A stretch of 64,000 nucleotides of DNA, taken from Herminiimonas sp. KBW02 (lineage in GTDB: Bacteria; Pseudomonadota; Gammaproteobacteria; Burkholderiales; Burkholderiaceae_D). Below the pieces are notes generated by a model. The model was not told where the DNA came from. It worked only from the letters and a program-made list of their open reading frames with translations, and ran no database searches. Shown here one piece after another: positions 11,101 to 17,069 of this stretch. Position 1 is the first letter of the stretch; every line of letters starts with the position of its first letter. The DNA lies in contig NZ_QAJP01000008.1 of assembly GCF_003852535.1 (NCBI RefSeq), forward strand, positions 130,013 to 194,012, given 5' to 3'. Both the position numbers and the translations under genes were made by a program.

Positions 11101-11364
11101 GGCACTGTCACGCCCATTGCTGAAGTCGACCATCACGCTGTCATCCATCGCACCTATCGCACCACCGGCCAGCACCAGTTTGGTACCGTCGTTCAGGTAG
11201 AGCACCATGTCGACGTCGACGATGTGCACCTTGGCGATATCGCCTTTGCTTATTTTCAGTTGGAAGTTGCCCTGCTGATCCGGCGTCACAACGCGGATAG
11301 GCGCACCATTTTTTTCCAGCGCAGGCTGGTTATTAGCGGTTTTGGAAACAGGAGCGGTAGCCAT
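2179..11364 (-). CDS. giant RTX/Bap-type repeat adhesin (3061 aa), type I secretion substrate
   Basis: Predicted cell-surface or secreted adhesin exported by the type I system encoded just upstream in the same operon. Residues 1-410 are non-repetitive: a Bap-prefix-like N-terminus (VHIVDVDMVLYLNDG) and an Ala/Gln-rich stretch at about 130-160. RTX-like Gly-Asp nonapeptides occur at about 420-460. Then come roughly 36 modules of about 60-75 residues, each built as GGSGNDTF..N.FDGG..NTVSY....VTVDL..GTG..GDTYTNIQN. Canonical RTX repeats (GGAGNDILDG, GGAGDDIF) return near 2905-2945, ahead of a C-terminal region of about 115 residues likely to hold the export signal. The GGxGxD motifs imply calcium binding after export. 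No TAAG-like LapG cleavage site is visible in the first 200 residues. Ligand and exact role are unknown. Confidence 0.88.
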   Translation of the reverse strand: MATAPVSKTANNQPALEKNGAPIRVVTPDQQGNFQLKISKGDIAKVHIVDVDMVLYLNDGTKLVLAGGAIGAMDDSVMVDFSNGRDSAAHMMDQVGIIPLQKLDQPRVLSTEPQGAEGRGFMQEEASYRQTEGAQDLAAQAQAANAAIAALSKAMVQLANVVQSNATPVNNFKSNYEGQASVQQPLVKQIPQVLPERPGVTPQEFVIGPNAPALSVHLVNTIGTTQDGTTLKGSGGSSAFQSDTNTSNIAQIAPQIINAANDVTEIWANGLAPSGNTPNGTFSKVLDVQITGDGKVQSLTVSGVPSNMTIVGATFLGNGVYQIAVLPDTKQYGLELRYNTVEANANAPIHQDFKLNFELSVITTDGVQVLNSVRQVVLKDATTADDLNYANPVTGESALVLPAQGISHTVHAGDNAGTTIYGSNANDFLYGGTGADILYGGKGNTYFEGGAGNDTIVGGVNSGGTNINTVGYKASTSGVTVDLSTGNALDGFGGHDTLQNIQKVIGSAHDDTFIVGANTKGVDGGTGGSDTIDFSASNAAVTVNMTTGTGTGGYAGNLTFTNIENVVGSSYSDTFIASSVANKFDGGAGGSNTVSYANSPSSSTAGVTVDLLNGVGSGNDATGDQYVNIQNVIGSAYNDTFVASLDANHFDGMGGVNTVSYAGSASGVEVDFYKAQGTGGNAQGDSYKNIQNVIGSSFDDKFVADTDSLNFNGGAGGIDTVSYERYLSGVVVDASRNVGGIELTPAAGGTPATYSNSYTNIDKFVGTAYADTFIASNHADNFDGLGGVDTVSYAADTAGVTVNLVTGLGTGGLAEGDRLANIENVTGGSGNDTFVANDSANVFDGGAGSNTVDYSGSTTGAVTVDLFHANGVGTSGGFAQGDKFINIQNVIGSAFDDTFVASAAANTFDGGGGNHNRVSYANDTVGVTVDLFNGTGSGAGSLAAGDTLINIQDATGGSGNDTFIASNVANAFNGGAGSNTVSYEHSTTGVTIDLVAGTGSGGFADGDSYISIQNVKGSTSDDLFIANSAANSFVGNGGNDTVSYIKATDGNGVTVDLNAGVGTGGYADGDRYDGIRNAIGTSYDDTFVASNLVNSFDGGLGSNTVSYAASNAGVTVNLITGIGTGGYAQDDRYTSIQNVIGSASDDLFIANGSVNRFDGGVSTAASHNRVSYASDTADLTIDLLTPGAAGIGGNAEGDTYVNIQDLTGGSGNDTFIASAAANNFDGGGGTHNRVSYASDTANLTIDLIAGTGLGGNAQGDTYTNIQDITGGSGDDLFIANGQANRFDGGASTATSHNRVSYASDTADLTIDLIAGTGLGGNAEGDTYVNIQDVTGGSGNDTFVASAAANAFDGGGGLHNRVSYASDTANLTIDLLTVGAIGLGGNAQGDTYTNIQDITGGSGDDLFIANGQANRFDGGTSTATSHNRVSYASDTADLTIDLIAGTGLGGNAQGDTYVNIQDVTGGSGNDTFVASAAANNFDGGGGLHNRVSYASDTANLTIDLIAGTGLGGNAQGDTYTNIQDITGGSGDDLFIANGQANRFDGGTSTATSHNRVSYASDTADLTIDLLTVGAIGLGGNAQGDTYTNIQDISGGAGNDTFIASAAANNFDGGGGLHNRVSYASDTANLIVNLSDKAASGVAAGTGAGGNAQGDTYTNIQDATGGNGNDIFIASLGVNNFNGGGGTNTVSYASSNSGVIVNLSALSVNGLASNTGGGVGSYAEGDTYTSIQNVIGSIYNDTFIGGAAANAFVGGGGSDTVSYTSSTAAVTVNLSGTAVTPTAGGGSLAAGTGRGGDALNDTYSGISNVIGSALGGDEFFANGTLVGTFDGNGGLHDRVNYTGFTSNLTINLSDKTVAGVTAGKGDVGKTGQDTYIGIHDATGGAGNDTFIAGSAANAFDGGTGSNTVNYAASDAGVIVNFAADTRGGLNSMTGGGAAGSYAIGDTYTNIQNVVGSSFDDLFYASAATGAAANKFDGGVSDANSHNRVSYEATSTGIVVNLAGAAVTVNGTSIAANSGAGGALGDTYVNIQDITGGSGADIIVANAAANNINGGGGTNNTVHYGGSAAGVIVNLSGASVTIGGTTVASMTGANATVSASHAAGDTYNAIQNVTGSASNDIFIGGIAANVFTGNGGSDTVSYTSSATAVTVNLSTGSVNPTAGGAALVAGAGRGGDAEGDTYSGISNVTGSTLGGDEFFAHNTLAGTFDGNGGLHDRVNYSGFSAALTINLSDKAVAGVAAGKGNVGKVAGQDTYIGIHDATGGSGNDVFIAGSAANAFNGGTGSNTVNYAASDVGVIVNLATDTRGGLTTMTGGGAAGSYAIGDTYINIQNVVGSSFDDIFYASAATGAAANKFDGGVSDANSHNRVSYEAATADVLINLAGVAATLNGTSVATLSGAGGAAGDTYVNIQDVAGGSGNDTFNAAAVSNRFDGGSGVNTVSYQSLAGPVNIDIKNMTGTSAFQTGYLFWNIQNLIGTASNDTLGGAAGGNSTLTGGAGADVLIGYGTNNTTNYAGNTAALTINLSNAVVGGVAARSGKGGDAEGDTYTNIQNAIGGTGNDLFIASADVNAFNGGTGNNTVSYAGSTAAVVANLNTTTGSTGDATGDTFTLIQNLTGTAFADKLTGLAAGGSILTGGAGADQLIGLGYNGTAATANTINYAGSSLGVTIDLFNGNAIGSAVGSEAYGDTFSGVQNVIGSTSNDIFYASSEANKFTGNGGVDTVNYQYSDLGVTVNLNTGAGTLGFAAGDTYIGIQNVVGSAFNDTFVANNIASVFDGGSAGSDTVDYSASGTAVTVNLFNGTGTGGYAQGDSYVSIENVIGSAGNDLFYASAAANNFNGGTGGNDTVSYQYSTGQPIVASLATGQGTGGDANGDRYTSIENLTGSANVDSTLTGDGLANILTALGINTTNILNGGAGNDILDGRLGGHNTLIGGAGDDIFWVKVGADGSSIANVDHITGGDGADTLRIDGLQASLNMTTFLAGPTQNTYKASGITTLDVRDSVSTTLTFTAQDVINMGVNNQLTVRMDGGDTLRVSGNAVAGNGYFAFYDASNTSEVARINFLYA
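4120..6125 (-). repeat. five-module superrepeat duplicated inside the adhesin gene
   Basis: Two blocks, about 4120-4990 and 5257-6125, carry the same order of distinctive modules (TVSY..PTAGG; GGDEFF; HDRVNY; YIGIHDATGG; TRGGL..GAAGSYAIGD; SDANSHNRVSYE). Two anchor sequences are exactly 1137 bp (379 codons) apart: 4268 and 5405, 4591 and 5728. A third anchor is 1134 bp apart (4775 and 5909), a one-codon indel. This indicates segmental duplication followed by divergence. Confidence 0.8.
6480..7870 (-). repeat. near-identical tandem two-module repeats in the adhesin gene
   Basis: A two-module unit (about 381-387 bp) repeats about three and a half times with very high identity. One module begins HNRVSYASDTADLTIDL and the other HNRVSYASDTANLTIDL. 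The same DNA anchor recurs at about 6705, 7086 and 7473. The 6-bp length difference comes from a two-codon variant (TVGAIGLGG versus AGTGLGG). Copy number here could vary by recombination, and short-read assembly may be unreliable. Confidence 0.8.
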
Positions 11365-11418
11365 CTGAGTATCCCTTCATAGTGAGAACCGGATTTTTTC
11401 CCGGCCCGTCAAACATAC

Positions 11419-13173
11419 TTACTGCAATATTTGCGCCCGCGGGCCGTCTGCAACTATCTTGCCGTCATGAATGACGATGATGCGATCCATCTGCTTCAAC
11501 AGCACCGGACTATGCGTTGCCACCACCAGCGTACGCGTGGCGGCAAACGCGACCAGTCTTTCGATAATCTTGTTTTCGGTTCCCTGGTCGATGCCAGTCG
11601 TCGGCTCATCCAGCAACAGCACATTCGGCGTGCTGGCAATTGCCCGCGCCAATGCCACCATCTGACGCTGCCCACCTGACAGATTTCCCGGCGCCACCAG
11701 CAACTGATCCAGGCGCAACTGGCCGCCGGCCAATAGCTCATCCATGCACGACACATGCAATGCAGTCTGGTAAATCGATGTACTGATGGTGTTATCCACA
11801 AAAATATTAGATGCCAGCGTGCCATCGAACAGGAAAGGATCTTGCGGTTTGTAGGCAATCGAACGCATGCGTACGTCTTGCGGATAAGCCGCAACCGAGA
11901 TGCCATCCATCAAGACTTGCCCGACATCCGGCGCATGCACACCGGCGAGGCAACGCAGCAAAGTCGATTTGCCTGAACCGGAACGTCCAACCAACCCTAC
12001 TTTTTCACCCGGATTAATTACAAAGGAAATTTGTTTCAACATTGCCGGCTCACCCGGTTTGATACTGAAACCGAGGTTGGCAACCTGGATCTTTCCTTCT
12101 ATCTGCTGCCGATCCACTTCGTTCGTCGGATTTGCATTCGGCGCGTCTACAAATAATTCTTCAAACGACGTACGAGCCTGTTTAAAAGCATCGATACGTC
12201 CCAACACCATTGCGACCGAAGACAACATGGAAGCAGCACGACCAACCAGCATGGAACAGGCAATCAATGCGCCCACGGTGAGCGCATTGGCTTCTACCAT
12301 ATACACACCTACCACCAGGGTAGCCACCGTCATCAACGTATAACCCGTGGATGAAATCGTAAAACCGACGGACGCCCAGAAACGGCTTTTTGCCTGCGTC
12401 ACACCCGAATCTTCAGCATCCTTTGCGAAGAGGTCCAATACGCGCTTTTGCAAGGCCGAGGTCTTCAGCGTTTCTATGCCATATACCAATCCTGCCAGTT
12501 TGTCCGTCTTCGTCGCGCCGACCATCATGGCGGTACTTGCATAATCATTCGCCGGTATCTTGCACAGCAATTGCGCGCCGACCAGCAACACACCACCAAC
12601 CAGGACGACCCAGACGATAGGGCCGCCTATCAGTCCGATCGCCAGCAGATATAGCAGCAGGAACGGGAAGTCGATAATGACCAGCATGTAGTTGGAAGAC
12701 AGCAAATCACGCGCGCTGGTGATATCGCGATACTTGGCCAGCACCACACCGACCGGCCAGCTGACCCGGTTAGCCAGCAGTTTCTTGACCACCGCCTGAT
12801 CAAAGTCGATATCGAACTTGCCTGCCAGTTGCTCGATATAGAAAGTACGTATCACGCGCAAGACAAATTCCAGCGCGAGGAACAGCAACATGCCCAGCGT
12901 CAGCGCCCACAGGGTATCCGGTATGTGATTGCCGATAACCTTGTCGTATACCAGGCGCGAATATATCGGCAGCAACAGGCCGAACATATTGATCAGGAAA
13001 CCGGCGACCACTATTTCCACCAGACGCTTGCCGTATGCACGCAGCATCGTGATGTACATAGGGTCACGCGTGATCTCACTTAACGCCTCGCGCAACACGC
13101 CTACATCACCCTGCGGGGTGATGTTATTGGCGGCCGCTACCGCTGCGTCAGGAAGATCGGGCAACTTGCTCAT
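11419..13173 (-). CDS. type I secretion ABC transporter (membrane plus ATPase fusion)
   Basis: Inner-membrane ATPase predicted to drive export of the adjacent giant adhesin. Residues 1-45 are a short lead-in with no C39 peptidase or peptidase-like domain. A six-helix ABC membrane domain spans about 50-325. The nucleotide-binding domain follows: Walker A GRSGSGKST (396-404), signature LSGGQ (498-502), Walker B VLLLDEP (518-524) and H-loop His554. The 584-residue length fits LapB/HlyB-type half transporters lacking the N-terminal domain. It sits 17 bp after the MotA-like gene and 54 bp before the adhesin gene, as fifth gene of the operon. Family assignment is firm; the substrate is inferred from position. 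Confidence 0.92.
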   Translation of the reverse strand: MSKLPDLPDAAVAAANNITPQGDVGVLREALSEITRDPMYITMLRAYGKRLVEIVVAGFLINMFGLLLPIYSRLVYDKVIGNHIPDTLWALTLGMLLFLALEFVLRVIRTFYIEQLAGKFDIDFDQAVVKKLLANRVSWPVGVVLAKYRDITSARDLLSSNYMLVIIDFPFLLLYLLAIGLIGGPIVWVVLVGGVLLVGAQLLCKIPANDYASTAMMVGATKTDKLAGLVYGIETLKTSALQKRVLDLFAKDAEDSGVTQAKSRFWASVGFTISSTGYTLMTVATLVVGVYMVEANALTVGALIACSMLVGRAASMLSSVAMVLGRIDAFKQARTSFEELFVDAPNANPTNEVDRQQIEGKIQVANLGFSIKPGEPAMLKQISFVINPGEKVGLVGRSGSGKSTLLRCLAGVHAPDVGQVLMDGISVAAYPQDVRMRSIAYKPQDPFLFDGTLASNIFVDNTISTSIYQTALHVSCMDELLAGGQLRLDQLLVAPGNLSGGQRQMVALARAIASTPNVLLLDEPTTGIDQGTENKIIERLVAFAATRTLVVATHSPVLLKQMDRIIVIHDGKIVADGPRAQILQ

Positions 13174-13190
13174 AAACCTGCTGGTCCTTG

Positions 13191-14852
13191 TTACTTGCTA
13201 TCGCGATTCGACAACTCACGCATCGCTTCACGCAATTCCAGGCGCAAATCCTTGATCATGGTCTGACGACCATTGCGCATTTCTTCGATGATGGTTTGCG
13301 ACATGACGTTTTGACGTACCAATGCTTCATTAATGTTAGCCAGCGCCTGCGGAATCGCATCCAGTCCCTTGATGCGTTCATTTTGCATAGCCATATGCTT
13401 GGCGAGGTCGATCTGCAACTGACGTGCTGCCAATGCATCGCGTGTGATGTTGCCGGAGTTCTCGCCGATCACCGTACCCAGCTGGCCCAGACGGGTTGCC
13501 ACGTTCGAATGGATTTCGGCCTGATGCTGAATCGCATTCAATTCGTCGCCCAGACGTATCGACACCTGCGACAACAAGCCCGGCAATTGCGCAATATGTT
13601 GCGCAGTTTTTTCATGTACGCCAGCCAGATCAGCCTGCTGCGCATGCAAGGAACTCAAGGCCGACGACACTGAACTCTGGCCGCTTTGCATCGCACCGAC
13701 GATTTGCGGCAGCACATCGAAGCTGCGCAAGGCGATATCGCCGTTCACACTGAGGCGCTCATTCAACAGCGACAAGCTTTGTGTAATGTCCTGCGTCGAT
13801 TCCAGCTTTTGATTGATCATCTGGCCCAGACCGCGAATTTCTTCCAGCGTCTGCTGCCCTACTTCATGCATACGTGGTCCGAAGCTGACCAGCTGACGCA
13901 CGTTTTTCGATTCATCTATGCTTTCCTGGAACAGGCGCGCGACAGTTGCGAGTCGCTCGTTCATCGCTTCCAGCTTCATACCGGCCTGCAACGACGCGTC
14001 CGAACTATTGCGCGAAGTCAGCACCGATTCACGTTGCAAGACCATCAGGTCATGCAGGAATTCAGTCAGGAAGGATTCGGAAATACCCTGACGCTGCGAA
14101 GCACCAGGCCCCGACATTTCATGCACCACGTGCTCTACCATCACGCTGATGCATTCGCGCGCTGCAACGACCAGACGTTTGCCGGCACCACGCAGGCAGA
14201 CCAGTGTCAGACCCAGTGTGAGCGAACCAATCAGGCCGAACATCGACGCGCTGAATGCGGTACCCATACTCGCCAGCGGCTTGTTCAGGTCAGTGACCAG
14301 CGTCGCAAACGATGCATCCATATCACTGCCCTGGGTCGCCTGGCCGAAACCGTTAATCAGGTCAGCGGTACTGACCAGCGTTTCCAGCAAACCGATGAAG
14401 GTACCGAGCAAACCCAGCGCAATCATGAAACCGGTCAGGTACTGCGGGAACTCCATGCGTGCTTCCAGATGTGCATGCAATTCGGCCAGCGAACGCTCGA
14501 TGGTTTCCTGCTCGATACGAGTGGTCAGGCGACCTTTGGTACTCGCCACGCTGACCAGCACCTTGGCAATCTCGGTGCCCTCGAAAGTCGGGTCCTTGAC
14601 CAGATCCTCCAGCGCCTCACCTGCCTGCGAACGTGCGTAAAATACTTTCAGCTTGTTGTATTCCCAGCTGACCTTGTAAATGTCGTACATGATCAGGGCG
14701 ACACCAAATACGGCAACACCGATGATGAACAAGTTCAGCACCGGATTGATATGTATCGCGTGGAGTACGAACTCCCTGAACATTATTCCGCCCGTCAACA
14801 AGACCAGGGAGGGAATCAGCGCAAGAAGGTAGTATTTGCGGAGCGTTTTCAT
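13191..14852 (-). CDS. MotA/TolQ/ExbB-like proton channel subunit with long C-terminal tail
   Basis: Predicted inner-membrane channel subunit paired with the MotB/OmpA-like protein encoded two genes upstream. Four membrane segments are visible at about residues 7-23, 38-58, 139-160 and 197-220. The third carries the family-typical stretch ALGLLGTFIGLLETL. Residues 240-553 form a long soluble tail rich in Gln, Ser and Leu, predicted helical or coiled coil. The start is taken as ATG 14852 because the first membrane segment begins seven residues later; a GTG at 14927 would overlap the upstream gene. Comparable proteins are SiiB of Salmonella SPI-4 and ZorA of Zorya defence. The secretion operon favours the former role. 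Confidence 0.75.
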   Translation of the reverse strand: MKTLRKYYLLALIPSLVLLTGGIMFREFVLHAIHINPVLNLFIIGVAVFGVALIMYDIYKVSWEYNKLKVFYARSQAGEALEDLVKDPTFEGTEIAKVLVSVASTKGRLTTRIEQETIERSLAELHAHLEARMEFPQYLTGFMIALGLLGTFIGLLETLVSTADLINGFGQATQGSDMDASFATLVTDLNKPLASMGTAFSASMFGLIGSLTLGLTLVCLRGAGKRLVVAARECISVMVEHVVHEMSGPGASQRQGISESFLTEFLHDLMVLQRESVLTSRNSSDASLQAGMKLEAMNERLATVARLFQESIDESKNVRQLVSFGPRMHEVGQQTLEEIRGLGQMINQKLESTQDITQSLSLLNERLSVNGDIALRSFDVLPQIVGAMQSGQSSVSSALSSLHAQQADLAGVHEKTAQHIAQLPGLLSQVSIRLGDELNAIQHQAEIHSNVATRLGQLGTVIGENSGNITRDALAARQLQIDLAKHMAMQNERIKGLDAIPQALANINEALVRQNVMSQTIIEEMRNGRQTMIKDLRLELREAMRELSNRDSK

Positions 14853-14904
14853 GGTGCTGGATATTCCGATCGGGTAATTTAAATTAAATTTTTTGTTATC
14901 AGGA

Positions 14905-16272
14905 TCAACGCGGTTCACGCAAAGCACTTTGCGTAAAACGATTAATCGGGGACATCAGGTACTGCCATACGGTGCGGCGACCAACCACGATATCTGCAGT
15001 GGCGGTCATGCCCGGCATCAAAGGCAAGCCATCGCTGGCGCTCTTGATTTGTTCAGGATCACGACTGACTTCTATCTTCACGCGATAGTGCCGTTCACCG
15101 CGCTCTTCCGGCACGGTATCGGCACTGATCTCCGTCACCTTGCCTTGCATCGAACCAAACACGCCATAGTCATACGCAGTCACCTTGACGCGCGCCGGTT
15201 TACCGATAGCGAGTTCGGCGCGGTCAGTCGGATTGATGTTGGCTTCGACCACCACCTTGTCATCGATAGGCGTCATCTCCAGGATAGGATCACCCGGCTT
15301 GACCACGCCGCCGACGGTATTGACGAAGATACGGTTAACCACGCCATCCATCGGCGCCTTGACTTCGGAACGCAGCACACGGTCGTTGCGCGATTTCATT
15401 TCTTCCGACAAGCGTGCCAGTTCGGTTTCAGCCGTCGTCAGATCGGCACGCGCTTCAGCGCGGAAGCGCGACACGCCATCCGTCACCTTGGCCTGCGCTT
15501 CAGAGATCGCTGCGCGCAAACGCGGAATCATTGCACTCGCCGCATTCAGCCGACTGCGTACGTCCTGCGCACGTGCCTGCGACTGGATATCTTCCAGCTG
15601 CGAAGCGGCGCTTTTCAAAAACATCGCATGCACCAACTGGTATTGCTGCTGTGCCAGATTGAATTCATCGGTCAGGCTCTTTTGCCGGCTGATGGTTTCA
15701 TTCAGCTCGGCCTGGCGCTGCGTGGTCTGTTCACGCAGGATGCTCAATTCACCGTTCAGCTTGGCCTGGCGCGCGATAAACGCCGCCTGTTCATTCTGTG
15801 CCGAAGGATCCGCCGCCACATCGGCGGGCAAGGTCAGCTGTGCGCCATTTGCTTCCGCAGTCAGGCGTGCCACGCGCGCGCGCAAACCAGCCAGTTTGAC
15901 CTGCCCTTCCCCCTGATCCGAAGCAGCGCGCACATCGCGTATCGTGATCAACACCTGATCCTTGCGCACAGCAACACCTTCACGCACAGCCAGAGTCGAG
16001 ACGATGCCGCCTTCCAGATGCTGGATGATCTGGTTATGGTCGGATGGCACAATACGCCCCTGTCCGCGCACCACCATATCGATAGGTGCGAAGTAAGCCC
16101 AGATCACCAGTAGCAACAAACCAAACGACAAGGCCAGAACAAATACCTTAGGCCCCGGCATCTCGCGATACGACTCTATCCCGCGATCCAGCGCAGGCAC
16201 GGCCTTGCGCGTCGCACTTTCGACACGTTTCAGGCGCTGCGCTATAAAGCTGGATAGACGGGGGAATTTCAT
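14905..16272 (-). CDS. HlyD-family type I secretion membrane fusion protein
   Basis: Periplasmic adaptor linking the ABC transporter to the TolC-like channel. A short cytoplasmic N-terminus is followed by one membrane anchor (about 43-63, VFVLALSFGLLLLVIWAYF). Then come a lipoyl-like half motif (GQGRIVPSDHNQIIQHLEGG), a long alpha-helical hairpin (about 115-300), the second lipoyl half (VKAPMDGVVNRIFVNTVGG) and a C-terminal beta barrel ending in the HlyD signature region LPLMPGMTATADIVVGRRT. The 455-residue length is standard. The ATG overlaps the stop of the OmpA-like gene by 4 bp (ATGA), so translation is probably coupled. Confidence 0.93.
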   Translation of the reverse strand: MKFPRLSSFIAQRLKRVESATRKAVPALDRGIESYREMPGPKVFVLALSFGLLLLVIWAYFAPIDMVVRGQGRIVPSDHNQIIQHLEGGIVSTLAVREGVAVRKDQVLITIRDVRAASDQGEGQVKLAGLRARVARLTAEANGAQLTLPADVAADPSAQNEQAAFIARQAKLNGELSILREQTTQRQAELNETISRQKSLTDEFNLAQQQYQLVHAMFLKSAASQLEDIQSQARAQDVRSRLNAASAMIPRLRAAISEAQAKVTDGVSRFRAEARADLTTAETELARLSEEMKSRNDRVLRSEVKAPMDGVVNRIFVNTVGGVVKPGDPILEMTPIDDKVVVEANINPTDRAELAIGKPARVKVTAYDYGVFGSMQGKVTEISADTVPEERGERHYRVKIEVSRDPEQIKSASDGLPLMPGMTATADIVVGRRTVWQYLMSPINRFTQSALREPR

Positions 16273-17048
16273 TTGGCCGAAGCTGAATATTGGATCACGA
16301 CGCTGGAATCGGTTTCGACGTTTTCATTGCCCGGCACCACGCGGCTGATGACACTGCTAGGCGCTACGCCCTGATCGATCAGGTAGTTACGCACGGCGAT
16401 CGTGCGGTAGTAAGCGCGACGACGACCTTCGGTGTAAGCCAGCGTGCCGACCACACCGGTTACGACCAGCTTGCCCTGGTTGCTTTTGATTTTCTGGGTC
16501 CAGCCTTTGAGATTGGCTTCCAGCGCTGCAACCGCTTTCTTGTCGAGCTCCACGCCATCGGTATCAAAATGCAAAGTGACCGCATCGCTGCGGCCATCGA
16601 GCTTGATACCGGCCAGCGTATCGCTGGCGGTCGAAGTACGCGATTTCTCTATCTGGATTGCTTTGGTCGGCGCGCCTTCATCGCTGCGCAAGCTGCCCGG
16701 CAAGGAAGTGCTGCTGTTGTTCAGCTTGGCTTGCAGCAGCGCGACCTGTCCTTTCAATGCGGCGATTTCCCGGATCTGTTCCTGGCTCTCGGCTTTCAGG
16801 CGCGCCGCATCCGGATTTTGTCCATCATCCAGGCGGCTGATTTTCGGCTGATCCCTGGACGGCGTTACCACCTGTTCCTGCAATTCTTTTTTCTCGATGA
16901 ACTTCACCGCCTTGAATGCCGCCAGTTTTTGCGAATAGTAGAACAGCGTCACGACAAAAACGACGACGACGAAGATCATCACCAACACCACGTTGGATAG
17001 CGCGTCTACGAAGCCCGGCCAGAAATTCTGTTGCTTACCACCTTCCAT
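16269..17048 (-). CDS. MotB-like protein with OmpA peptidoglycan-binding domain
   Basis: Predicted partner of the MotA-like protein. A short N-terminus is followed by one membrane helix (about 10-36) with an Asp at residue 15 (WPGFVDALSNVVLVM), placed like the proton-binding Asp of MotB and ZorB. Next is a periplasmic linker (about 40-145) with a heptad-like stretch EIAALKGQVALLQAKL, then an OmpA-like C-terminal domain (about 150-255; GKLVVTGVV, EGRRRAYYRTIAVRNYL). This arrangement suits a stator unit anchored to peptidoglycan. Such a pair beside a giant-adhesin type I system parallels SiiA/SiiB. Ion specificity and function are inference. Confidence 0.75.
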   Translation of the reverse strand: MEGGKQQNFWPGFVDALSNVVLVMIFVVVVFVVTLFYYSQKLAAFKAVKFIEKKELQEQVVTPSRDQPKISRLDDGQNPDAARLKAESQEQIREIAALKGQVALLQAKLNNSSTSLPGSLRSDEGAPTKAIQIEKSRTSTASDTLAGIKLDGRSDAVTLHFDTDGVELDKKAVAALEANLKGWTQKIKSNQGKLVVTGVVGTLAYTEGRRRAYYRTIAVRNYLIDQGVAPSSVISRVVPGNENVETDSSVVIQYSASAK

Positions 17049-17069
17049 CTTTCCCCCTGGATTACTGCA

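Noticed and set aside
13686-14882. 398-codon plus-strand ORF opposite the MotA-like gene
   Set aside because: His/Gln-rich composition typical of antisense reading of a helical coding sequence; no independent signals.
14852-14927. GTG start at 14927 for the MotA-like gene
   Set aside because: It would overlap hlyD and add 25 hydrophilic residues before the first membrane helix; ATG 14852 fits better.
13191-17048. MotA/MotB-like pair as a Zorya anti-phage system
   Set aside because: No ZorC, ZorD or ZorE homologue is present, and the genes are interleaved with HlyD, ABC and TolC components and the adhesin.
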